Assembly (NCBI RefSeq): GCF_014192115.1 | Contig: NZ_JACHXL010000004.1 | Span: 62,001 to 126,000, forward strand | DNA: 64,000 nt | Reading direction: 5' to 3' | From: Psychrobacter luti | Lineage (GTDB): Bacteria; Pseudomonadota; Gammaproteobacteria; Pseudomonadales; Moraxellaceae | Shown here: positions 56,560-64,000 of the stretch, in pieces | Position numbering within the stretch: the first letter of the stretch is position 1 | Layout: each line of letters starts with the position of its first letter | Notes under the pieces: generated by a model | What the model was told of the DNA's origin: nothing | Databases searched by the model: none | The model's input: only the letters and a program-made list of their open reading frames with translations | Position numbers and translations under genes: made by a program

Positions 56560-57782
56560 GCCAACATAACACCCTTATATACTTAGATTATGCCGCCACT
56601 ACGCCAGTTGCTAAGTCAGTCGCTGCCAAGATGAGCGAATATCTGACGGTAGACGGCATCTTTGGTAACCCAGCATCACGCTCACATGGCTATGGCTGGC
56701 AAGCGGAAGAAGCGGTAGAAACGGCTCGCGGGCAAGTAGCTGAAGCGATTAATGCTGACCCACGCGAAATCGTCTTTACCTCAGGTGCGACAGAATCAGA
56801 TAACTTAGCCATTAAAGGCGCAGCTCACTTTTATCAGTCTCGTGGTAAACATATTATTACCAGTAAAATTGAGCATAAAGCTGTTTTAGATACCTGCCGT
56901 GAGCTTGAGCAAGAAGGTTTTGAGATTACATATCTTGAACCGCAGCCAAGCACTGGTTTGATTTTACCAGAGCAAGTTAAAGAAGCGCTACGTGATGATA
57001 CGATTCTAGTATCGCTTATGATGGTAAATAATGAGCTTGGTACGATTACTGACGTCGCGGCGATTGGTGAAATTACTCGCGAAGCCGGCGTTATCTTCCA
57101 CGTCGATGGTGCACAGTCAGTTGGTAAAGTATTGGTCGACCTTGAAAAGATGAAAATTGACTTAATGAGCTTCTCAGGTCATAAAGCCTACGGTCCTAAA
57201 GGTATTGGCGCATTATTCGTCAGCCGTAAGCCACGTGTTCGCCTAAAAGCGGAACAACATGGCGGTGGTCATGAGCGCGGTATGCGTTCAGGCACGTTGC
57301 CAACGCACCAAATCGTTGGTATCGGTGCCGCATTTGCTTTAGCCAATGAGCGCTATGCAGAAGACCATGCCCACGCGGCAAAGCTACGTCAAAAACTGTG
57401 GGACGGTCTACAAGATATCGAAGAGATTTATCTAAACGGTGATTTAGAAAACAGTGTGCCAAATATTGTTAATATCAGCTTTAACTTTGTTGAAGGCGAG
57501 TCGCTCATGATGTCGCTAAAAGACTTAGCGGTATCATCAGGTTCAGCCTGTACTTCAGCAACGCTTGAGCCATCATATGTATTGCGTGCTATTGGTCGCC
57601 CAGATGAGTTGGCGCATAGTTCAATCCGCTTTAGCTTTGGTCGTTATACTACTGAAGAAGACATTGATACAGTTATCAAGCAAATGCATGAAGCGGTTGA
57701 TAAGCTACGTGCCCTATCACCACTTTGGGATATGTATCAAGAAGGCGTTGATTTAGACTCGGTAGAATGGTCTGAGCATTAA
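56556..57782 (+). CDS. iscS: Cysteine desulfurase IscS
   Basis: It removes sulphur from cysteine and gives it to IscU and other acceptors, with PLP. The 408-aa length is typical. Lys210 in [12 protein letters not shown] binds PLP and Cys332 in [14 protein letters not shown] carries the persulfide. The start overlaps iscR by 4 bases. Confidence 0.97.
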   Translation: MSQHNTLIYLDYAATTPVAKSVAAKMSEYLTVDGIFGNPASRSHGYGWQAEEAVETARGQVAEAINADPREIVFTSGATESDNLAIKGAAHFYQSRGKHIITSKIEHKAVLDTCRELEQEGFEITYLEPQPSTGLILPEQVKEALRDDTILVSLMMVNNELGTITDVAAIGEITREAGVIFHVDGAQSVGKVLVDLEKMKIDLMSFSGHKAYGPKGIGALFVSRKPRVRLKAEQHGGGHERGMRSGTLPTHQIVGIGAAFALANERYAEDHAHAAKLRQKLWDGLQDIEEIYLNGDLENSVPNIVNISFNFVEGESLMMSLKDLAVSSGSACTSATLEPSYVLRAIGRPDELAHSSIRFSFGRYTTEEDIDTVIKQMHEAVDKLRALSPLWDMYQEGVDLDSVEWSEH

Positions 57783-58012
57783 TATTTACCAGTAAAACTT
57801 TTAATAGTTAAAACGTTTAATGGTTATCAAATATAACCATTAGATGAACCATTAATTAGACAATCATACATTTAGTTTTTATAAATACAGTTTTATGAAC
57901 GACATGTTTGACCCCAATTATCGATGAGTAGACAACCATTTAGCGTTAGTAAGTGACTAATTCAGTTTCATCGTCTAAATGCTTACTCATCATCTAACTA
58001 GGAGAAAATCCC

Positions 58013-58423
58013 ATGGCCTATAGTGACCAAGTTATTGATCATTACGAAAACCCACGCAACGTCGGCAATCTTGACAAAAATGCCAAAAACGTTGGTACAG
58101 GTATGGTCGGTGCGCCAGCATGTGGCGATGTGATGCGTCTACAAATCCAAGTCGATGATAACGGTATCATCGAAGATGCACGCTTTAAAACCTATGGCTG
58201 CGGTTCAGCAATTGCGTCAAGCTCACTCGTCACCGAGTGGCTAAAAGGCAAAAGCTTGGATCAAGCTGGCGAAATTAAAAATATGGACATTGCTGAAGAA
58301 TTGGCATTGCCACCAGTTAAAGTGCATTGCTCTGTACTTGCAGAAGACGCCATTAAAGCCGCGATTAGCGACTATAAAGGCAAGCATAGTGCTGCTGCGG
58401 TAACTGAAGAAGCAACCAGCTAA
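58013..58423 (+). CDS. iscU: Iron-sulphur scaffold IscU
   Basis: It assembles clusters on Cys37, Cys63 and Cys106. The HscA-binding LPPVK motif is at 99-103. 136 aa, with a short Ala/Glu-rich tail. AGGAGA lies 8 bases before the ATG. It is 230 bases after iscS, more than usual for this operon; no gene is in between. Confidence 0.97.
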   Translation: MAYSDQVIDHYENPRNVGNLDKNAKNVGTGMVGAPACGDVMRLQIQVDDNGIIEDARFKTYGCGSAIASSSLVTEWLKGKSLDQAGEIKNMDIAEELALPPVKVHCSVLAEDAIKAAISDYKGKHSAAAVTEEATS

Positions 58424-58545
58424 TTTAGAGCGTATTCGCTTATTAATGTAATGAGTGTTAGTAGCCATATTTTAGTAGCAGTGCTTTAGCAGCAATACTT
58501 TAATAAAAATCATGAGCAGTAACGTTAGAAGCTACTAACGCTAAT

Positions 58546-58592
58546 AAGGTGACAATAACGCTCATGTAATTGTCACCTTTTATTTATTTTTT
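58546..58592 (+). terminator. Terminator-like hairpin inside the isc cluster
   Basis: AAGGTGACAAT/ATTGTCACCTT 11-bp stem with a 12-base loop, followed by TTTATTTATTTTTT, between iscU and iscA. It would partly separate iscRSU from the later genes. Confidence 0.7.
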
Positions 58593-58720
58593 AACGCTTT
58601 ATTGGCAATGTATTAATCGCAAGGCTTTATTAGGATCATGTTCTTCATATCATGATTTAAACAAAATAAGCATTTTGCATGAATTATTATTATCGATTTT
58701 GAGAGTCAATGGGAGTTGGC

Positions 58721-59041
58721 ATGATTGAAATGACAGAACGCGCCGCTCAGCATGTTCGAGATTTTTTGGACAATCGCGGTAAAGGTGAAGGCATTCGAGT
58801 GGGTATCCGCACAGCGGGTTGCTCAGGCTTGGCTTATGTCTTAGAGTTTGTTGATACACCTGATGAAAATGACACCCGTTATGAAAGCCTTGGCGTTAAT
58901 ATTTTTATTGACCCTAAAAGTTTGGTCTATTTAGATGGTTTATTGATGGATTATGAAAAAGAAGGTCTTAACGAAGGCTTCAAATTCACTAATCCCAATC
59001 AAAAAGGTGAATGTGGCTGCGGTGAATCGTTTACGGTTTAA
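58721..59041 (+). CDS. iscA: IscA, A-type Fe-S carrier
   Basis: A 106-aa carrier. Cys34, Cys98 and Cys100 bind iron or the cluster. I prefer the ATG at 58721 ([10 protein letters not shown]) with GGGAG 6 bases upstream; an ATG 4 codons before is possible. The end [11 protein letters not shown] is diagnostic. Confidence 0.95.
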   Translation: MIEMTERAAQHVRDFLDNRGKGEGIRVGIRTAGCSGLAYVLEFVDTPDENDTRYESLGVNIFIDPKSLVYLDGLLMDYEKEGLNEGFKFTNPNQKGECGCGESFTV

Positions 59042-59181
59042 AGGCTTAAACGAGAGTGCGCTAAACGATTGACACTCAAGCGATTAGCGCTTAAATACTG
59101 AGTTATTAAAAAAAAGTATTTAAAACAACCATTAAAACAGTAAAGTCCTCACAATAACAAATAGAAATGAAGGCAGACGAT

Positions 59182-59775
59182 ATGACAGACCTCACCTCAG
59201 AAGCACAGTTTGATAACTTCTTTGCTCTATTTGAACAGCCTGTACAATTTGCTGTGAATCAAGAACATCTTGATCAGCAGCTGCGTCTGCTACAAAAACG
59301 CTATCATCCGGATAACCTATCGGTAGCAAATGATAAAAGTGCGGCAGATAGTGCGCAAGCTAAGCAACAGTCAGAGCAGGCATCAGCCCTTATCAATCAA
59401 GCTTATCAAACGCTAAGTGTGCCCGATAGTCGTGCCAGTTATTTGTTAGATATCGCAGGTCAAGCCCAAAATTTGGAGCACTCTATTGCCGATTTAGACT
59501 TCTTAGAAGATGCCATGCAAATGCGTATTGACTTAGATGAGGCGATTGATGCTAAAGAATTGGCAGCATTGAAACAACTACACCCGCAGATTATCGAGCG
59601 TCTAGCCAAACAGTCAGAGCGCTTTAACACTGCTTACCAAAACCAAGACTGGCAAACGGCGATTGATGCCACACAAAAGTTAAAGTTCTTAGTAAAGTTA
59701 GATGCCGATGTGACCACAGGACTTGATGAAGTCGCGTCTGCTGAGCATTTAGACGATGATGACTTATACGTTTAA
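59182..59775 (+). CDS. hscB: HscB, J-domain co-chaperone of HscA
   Basis: It brings IscU to HscA and stimulates its ATPase. The HPD motif is at 42-44 in KRYHPDNLS. The C-terminal three-helix part (about 100-180) binds IscU. The ATG at 59182 is chosen because AAGG lies 9 bases before it; an ATG at 59167 has no site. The C-terminus is acidic. Confidence 0.92.
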   Translation: MTDLTSEAQFDNFFALFEQPVQFAVNQEHLDQQLRLLQKRYHPDNLSVANDKSAADSAQAKQQSEQASALINQAYQTLSVPDSRASYLLDIAGQAQNLEHSIADLDFLEDAMQMRIDLDEAIDAKELAALKQLHPQIIERLAKQSERFNTAYQNQDWQTAIDATQKLKFLVKLDADVTTGLDEVASAEHLDDDDLYV

Positions 59776-59948
59776 CCTCATGCTAAGTAGCACTGTTTAA
59801 CTTTACGAGTGACAAGTTTGTATGAGGGTATGGTTAAAATGACAGCTGCTATCCCGTATAATTGCAGATATTAACTACCTTTTAACTAACATTTTTACCA
59901 TGGCTTTCTAAGTCCGTATGTTTTAAACGCCTATGTTTAACTATTTTT

Positions 59949-59984
59949 GATTATTAATAGCAATTAGATTATTAATAGCAGTTA
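59949..59984. repeat. Two tandem 18-bp units between hscB and hscA
   Basis: GATTATTAATAGCAATTA and GATTATTAATAGCAGTTA differ by one base. The gap of about 290 bases also has a TATAAT (59857) without a clear -35, so a separate hscA promoter is possible. Confidence 0.65.
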
Positions 59985-60065
59985 ATAGTACAGCGGTTAA
60001 ATGATAGTCGCCCGTATATTGCCTTTGTTCCATTTCACTTATTCATTTTATCTTTGAGTTTTCTT

Positions 60066-61943
60066 ATGTCTTTATTGCAAATTGCCGAACCCAATCAAAG
60101 TGCCCAACCTCACCAGCATCGTTTTGGTCTAGGAATCGACCTTGGTACCACGCGCTCACTGGTCGCTGTGGTACGCTCAGGCAAGGCGCAAGTTTTGCAA
60201 GCAGCGACAACGACAGATACCTTGTTACCTTCTGTGGTCTACTATCCAAGCTCGGGAAACCCAGTGGTCGGTTATGATGCACTTGCTCACTTAGCAGATG
60301 ATCCAAAAAATACGATTATCTCGGCTAAGCGCTTTATGGGTCGTAGCCAAGCAGATATTAAATTCTCTCATCCTTATGAGTTAAGTGGCAGCAAAGATGC
60401 GATGCCAGCGTTTGTTACGTCGCAAGGGGAAGTCTCTCCCGTTGAGGTTTCAGCGCGTATTTTAGCAGCACTAGAACAACGTGCCGCAAGTGCCTTACCC
60501 GATGAGAGCATACAGGGTGCGGTGATTACCGTACCAGCCTATTTCGATGAAGCACAGCGTCAAGCCACTAAAGATGCAGCTCAGGCGGCAGGTATCAATG
60601 TATTACGCCTATTAAATGAGCCTACGGCCGCGGCAGTCGCTTACGGTCTCGACCAACCTACTGATGATGATACTGAAAACTACTACTTAATCTATGATTT
60701 GGGTGGTGGTACTTTTGATGTGTCTATTTTAAAGTTAAGCGATGGCGTATTTGAAGTATTGGCCACGGGCGGCAATAGTGCGCTTGGTGGTGATGATATT
60801 GACCGCTTACTGACCAATTGGCTGATTAAGCAATTAAACATCGACCCCAAAGACGTAAGCTTGCATGACAAATCAATACTTGCTCAACAAGCCAAAGCTT
60901 ATAAGCAAGCATTGACCGATGCTGAACAAGTTGATATCGACATTGTTGTTAATGAGCAATCTTATCAAGGCGTCTTAAGTCGCAAAGATTTGATAACGAT
61001 TGCAGAGCCTGTCAGTCGTCGTACGTTGAGCGTCTGCGAGCAAGTCCTGCGTGATGCCAAGTTATCTGCCGCTGATTTAGATGAAGTGATTTTGGTCGGT
61101 GGTTCTACGCGTATGCCTGCAGTCCAACAAGTGGTTGCAGACTTTTTTGCTAGAGAGCCGCTTTGCCGCTTGAATCCAGATGAAGTTGTCGCCTTAGGTG
61201 CAGCACAAACTGCGCATCAATTGGTCAATGGCGATAGTGATAACAGCTTGTTATTACTTGACGTAACGCCTTTATCGCTCGGCCTTGAGACCATGGGCGG
61301 GCTGGTTGAAGTATTGATTCCGCGTAACACCCCTATTCCGGTTAAAAAACGCCAAGTTTTTACCACTTATCAAGATGGTCAAACCGGCATGGTCATCCAT
61401 GTGGTACAAGGCGAGCGTGAGACGGTTGATAACTGCCGCTCACTTGGACGCTTTGAGCTATACGGTATTCCACCAATGAAAGCCGGCTTTGCACGTATCG
61501 AAGTGACCTTTAGTATTGATGCAAATGGGCAGCTAACCGTCAGTGCGCAAGAAACCACCACTAAGACTGAAAGTAAAATCGAGATTGTGCCCTCTTATGG
61601 TCTGTCTGATGAGCAAAAAGAGCAGCTATTGATTGCTGGCTTTAAATACGCTGAAGAAGATAAAAATGCGCGCTCTTTAATTGAGACCAAAGTAGAAGCT
61701 GAACGTGAATTATTGGCACTACAATCGGCGCTTAATGAGTTTGCGGCATTGGTGTCAGCTGAAGAGCAGCAGTCATTGGCGCAAACCATGGAAGAATTGC
61801 AAAGCGCGCTCAGCACTGACGATTTAGCCACTATCGAAGCCAAACAAGCCCAGTTAAAACCACACAGTGATGCCTTTGCCGCCCGTATTATGAATCAAAG
61901 TGTTAAAGCCAGTATGGCAGGTACTAGTGCCCAAGATTGGTAG
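60066..61943 (+). CDS. hscA: HscA, Hsp70-type chaperone for Fe-S assembly
   Basis: A 625-aa DnaK relative that uses ATP to release the cluster from IscU. GIDLGTTRSLVAVV opens the ATPase domain, then DLGGGTFDVSIL and VGGSTRMPAVQQ follow. The substrate domain starts near LLDVTPLSLGLETMGG. I use ATG 60066; a TTG four codons earlier is less likely. It follows hscB and precedes fdx, in conserved order. Confidence 0.96.
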   Translation: MSLLQIAEPNQSAQPHQHRFGLGIDLGTTRSLVAVVRSGKAQVLQAATTTDTLLPSVVYYPSSGNPVVGYDALAHLADDPKNTIISAKRFMGRSQADIKFSHPYELSGSKDAMPAFVTSQGEVSPVEVSARILAALEQRAASALPDESIQGAVITVPAYFDEAQRQATKDAAQAAGINVLRLLNEPTAAAVAYGLDQPTDDDTENYYLIYDLGGGTFDVSILKLSDGVFEVLATGGNSALGGDDIDRLLTNWLIKQLNIDPKDVSLHDKSILAQQAKAYKQALTDAEQVDIDIVVNEQSYQGVLSRKDLITIAEPVSRRTLSVCEQVLRDAKLSAADLDEVILVGGSTRMPAVQQVVADFFAREPLCRLNPDEVVALGAAQTAHQLVNGDSDNSLLLLDVTPLSLGLETMGGLVEVLIPRNTPIPVKKRQVFTTYQDGQTGMVIHVVQGERETVDNCRSLGRFELYGIPPMKAGFARIEVTFSIDANGQLTVSAQETTTKTESKIEIVPSYGLSDEQKEQLLIAGFKYAEEDKNARSLIETKVEAERELLALQSALNEFAALVSAEEQQSLAQTMEELQSALSTDDLATIEAKQAQLKPHSDAFAARIMNQSVKASMAGTSAQDW

Positions 61944-62042
61944 CAGATACCGTTAATAATATGCGTTTAAGAAACTAACTTAGTTCTTATACTAGGTTGA
62001 CCCTTTTCATTTTTTAATTGATTAGCACCGGACAAATAACTT

Positions 62043-62381
62043 ATGCCAAAAATTACTATATTACCCCATCATGAAATTTGCCCTGAAGGTACCGAAGTCG
62101 AACTAGAAGCAGGTGAAAATCTATGTAAAGCGCTGCTAGAAAAGGGCATCAAGATTGAACATGCTTGTGAGATGTCAAAAGCTTGTACGACTTGTCATGT
62201 GGTGGTACGTAAAGGTTTTAATAGCTTAGAGGAGATGGACGATATCGAAGCCGACTTACTAGACCGCGCTTGGGGCTTGGAGCCTGATTCGCGCCTATCT
62301 TGTCAGGTCATGCTTGATGATCAAGATTTAACTATTGAGATTCCTAAGTACACGTTAAACCATGCCAAAGAAAATCATTAA
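62043..62381 (+). CDS. fdx: [2Fe-2S] ferredoxin of the isc system
   Basis: A 112-aa adrenodoxin-type ferredoxin. Cluster ligands are Cys42, Cys48, Cys51 and Cys87 (CEMSKACTTC, RLSCQV). It supplies electrons for cluster assembly. It is the last gene of the isc cluster, followed by a terminator. Confidence 0.95.
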   Translation: MPKITILPHHEICPEGTEVELEAGENLCKALLEKGIKIEHACEMSKACTTCHVVVRKGFNSLEEMDDIEADLLDRAWGLEPDSRLSCQVMLDDQDLTIEIPKYTLNHAKENH

Positions 62382-62431
62382 ACACTTACACTGTTTTATG
62401 ATTTAGTCGAAAACATGCTGACAGTAGACTG

Positions 62432-62468
62432 AAAAAGCCAGTTATTTATCATAACTGGCTTTTTCTAT
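62432..62468 (+). terminator. isc operon terminator
   Basis: AAAAAGCCAGTTAT/ATAACTGGCTTTTT stem with further T, between convergent fdx and cyclase genes. Confidence 0.88.
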
Positions 62469-62559
62469 TTTTACTTCTAATAATCCTGCGTGCAAATTTC
62501 ACTGTTATACTATAAAAATTCGTTTTCTACAAATCGCTCAAATCGATTTCATTCTATGC

Positions 62560-63987
62560 TTATTTATACAGATTATTTTCTTGCTTATTTGCCTCTATCA
62601 TCTCAAGCGCTACCGTCTGCTCTTCTTGCTCAATTCGTGCAAGCGCCAGATTTAAGCGATTTCTAATATCTTGATAATCATTATCTTGCATGTCTCGAAA
62701 GTTTAGATGCAAGTTAAAGCCCGGTAAGGTGTGGTCAACCCACTTTGATAGCTGGCCTTTATTTTCATCAGGGTCAAGTACTTGCCAAGCGTTTATTTTA
62801 TTATCAAAACCCTTGAGCTGGAAAGCACCAGCATATTCACAGTCGTAATCATGCGAGATATAATCATAGGTACTGTCGCTGATAAATATCTGTCCTTTAC
62901 CAGCGACCGCCTCAAGCCTTGATGCTAAGTTGGCTTCTTTACCAATGAGGGTATAGCTTAGGCGGCTGTTACTACCGAAGTTACCGACATGACAATAGCC
63001 CGTGGTAATACCAATACGAATATATAGACCCTCAAAGCCCAACAAGCGCCATTTTTGTCTCAAGGTGCGCATCTCACGGCGCATATCTATCGCCATTGCC
63101 ACGCAGTCTAGTGCATCTTGACGCGGTCCACGACTGTTTGGTTCACCAAAAAAACACACCATCCCATCGCCAATAAACTTATCTAATACCGCGCCGTGCT
63201 TATTGGCAATCAACGTCATACAGTGCATATAGGTATTTAAGATATCAGCTAGATTGTCTGCGCTCAAACTCTCAGACAATTCAGTAAAGCCGACGATATC
63301 TGAAAACATAATCGTCAGTTTGGCGCGTTTATTATCGACGTTAACAGGACTGTCAGATTTTACGATTGGCTCCCACACTTGTAACGGCACAAAGCGTGTC
63401 AATTTATTAATCACAGAAACCATGGTATTTAGACGCCCAACTGCTTGCTGTGCTCGTGCTTCATAGTTTATATAGTCATGATAAACCTGGCGAAAATGGC
63501 ACAATATCACAAGCATACTGGCCAGTAAGATGACGGGGGTAATCAAGCCTTCGTGGCAATCTATCTGAGCGCTACTTAACGTGACACTCACATAATAAAA
63601 AACAATGACCGTGACTACAGAAACCGCTATAAGTTTTAGATGGTTTTCTGGACTACTAAGAATAACTCGCAAGCCGATGAGCGCCGCTAAGCTGAGCGAG
63701 ATAATGGGGCAAAACTGTATCGAGCCGATGACCGCTGATAATAAAATAATGACAATATTCGAAGTCCAAAAACTGGTTTGGCGACGATAGTTATAAATTA
63801 AAAGCATCAAGCTAGGTAGACAAACAATGACCACTAGCGCCATTGAGGTCGGACTAAAATTGAAATGTATAGCGAGTAATATGACCGTCAGTATTAAAAC
63901 GTATATTTCTGGATAGTCAAAGCGATAGGCATTGCTATTACCATCCTGTAGCGGAATCTTTGGACTTGAGGTTTCTAAAAATGCCAT
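62560..63987 (-). CDS. Membrane class III adenylate cyclase
   Basis: A 475-aa protein with about five or six N-terminal membrane helices (about 27-165), a short linking helix, and a C-terminal class III cyclase domain (about 215-420). Metal ligands are Asp230 (FSDIVGF) and Asp274 (IGDGMV). Lys270 with Thr346 is the substrate-defining pair; Asn353 and Arg357 (EANLASR) are transition-state residues. Lys/Thr, with spacing like soluble mammalian cyclase, points to class IIIb and ATP as substrate. The start lies 13 bases from the window edge, so the true start could be upstream. Confidence 0.85.
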   Translation of the reverse strand: MAFLETSSPKIPLQDGNSNAYRFDYPEIYVLILTVILLAIHFNFSPTSMALVVIVCLPSLMLLIYNYRRQTSFWTSNIVIILLSAVIGSIQFCPIISLSLAALIGLRVILSSPENHLKLIAVSVVTVIVFYYVSVTLSSAQIDCHEGLITPVILLASMLVILCHFRQVYHDYINYEARAQQAVGRLNTMVSVINKLTRFVPLQVWEPIVKSDSPVNVDNKRAKLTIMFSDIVGFTELSESLSADNLADILNTYMHCMTLIANKHGAVLDKFIGDGMVCFFGEPNSRGPRQDALDCVAMAIDMRREMRTLRQKWRLLGFEGLYIRIGITTGYCHVGNFGSNSRLSYTLIGKEANLASRLEAVAGKGQIFISDSTYDYISHDYDCEYAGAFQLKGFDNKINAWQVLDPDENKGQLSKWVDHTLPGFNLHLNFRDMQDNDYQDIRNRLNLALARIEQEEQTVALEMIEANKQENNLYK

Positions 63988-64000
63988 GGTCGCTATTCGC

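Overview
The window looks like chromosomal DNA of a Psychrobacter-like member of the Moraxellaceae (Gammaproteobacteria). This rests on protein-level recognition of the housekeeping genes, the moderate-to-low GC, the tmRNA tag ANDENYALAA, and gene orders such as prmA-DUF3426-fis-purH, hupB-ppiD and iscRSU-iscA-hscBA-fdx. No database search was run, so the genus is an inference.

Left part (1-22 kb) is accessory and partly decayed. It holds a DUF2939 protein, an SOS mutagenesis operon in the unusual order umuC-umuD plus a small third gene, an orphan gene, a Sel1-repeat gene and a small gene each broken by one in-frame TAA, a perfect 52-bp palindrome, two small secreted proteins and a large ESPR-type autotransporter with a Pro-Val repeat linker. 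From 13.2 to 21.9 kb lies what appears to be a degenerate integrative element at the 3' end of ssrA. It has an AlpA-type regulator, a Gp3/RDF-like Cys-cluster protein, a YqaJ exonuclease, a DUF932 protein, a zinc-ribbon membrane protein, a YagK/YfjJ (inovirus Gp2-like) protein with HUH-like motifs, a divergent 371-aa orphan, two small paralogues and the N-terminal stub of a P4-type integrase next to ssrA. This content resembles the E. coli CP4-57 prophage, which also sits at ssrA.

Right part (22-64 kb) is core chromosome. It includes an esterase, a lipoprotein GDPD, aroC, prmB, an L,D-transpeptidase, a DUF389 membrane protein, alaS, lysC (with a likely internal start for a beta subunit), csrA, a HopJ-family protein, a YeaC-family protein, nadK, a BAX-inhibitor/YccA-type protein and a CcoI/FixI-like copper ATPase. 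These are followed by mrcB with an LpoP-like TPR lipoprotein, prmA, a DUF3426 zinc-ribbon protein, fis, purH, ppiD, hupB, a UbiJ-like SCP2 protein, the complete isc iron-sulphur assembly cluster and a membrane class III adenylate cyclase.

Genes that work together: umuC/umuD in translesion synthesis; mrcB/lpoP in peptidoglycan synthesis, with the L,D-transpeptidase acting on the same polymer; iscR-iscS-iscU-iscA-hscB-hscA-fdx in Fe-S assembly, under a promoter overlapped by a good IscR-type site; AlpA, RDF-like, YqaJ, DUF932 and Gp2-like proteins as the maintenance and recombination module of the ssrA element. Most transcription units end in clear hairpin-plus-T-run terminators, and several are bidirectional between convergent genes. 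All calls come from reading the sequence; family names are from recall.
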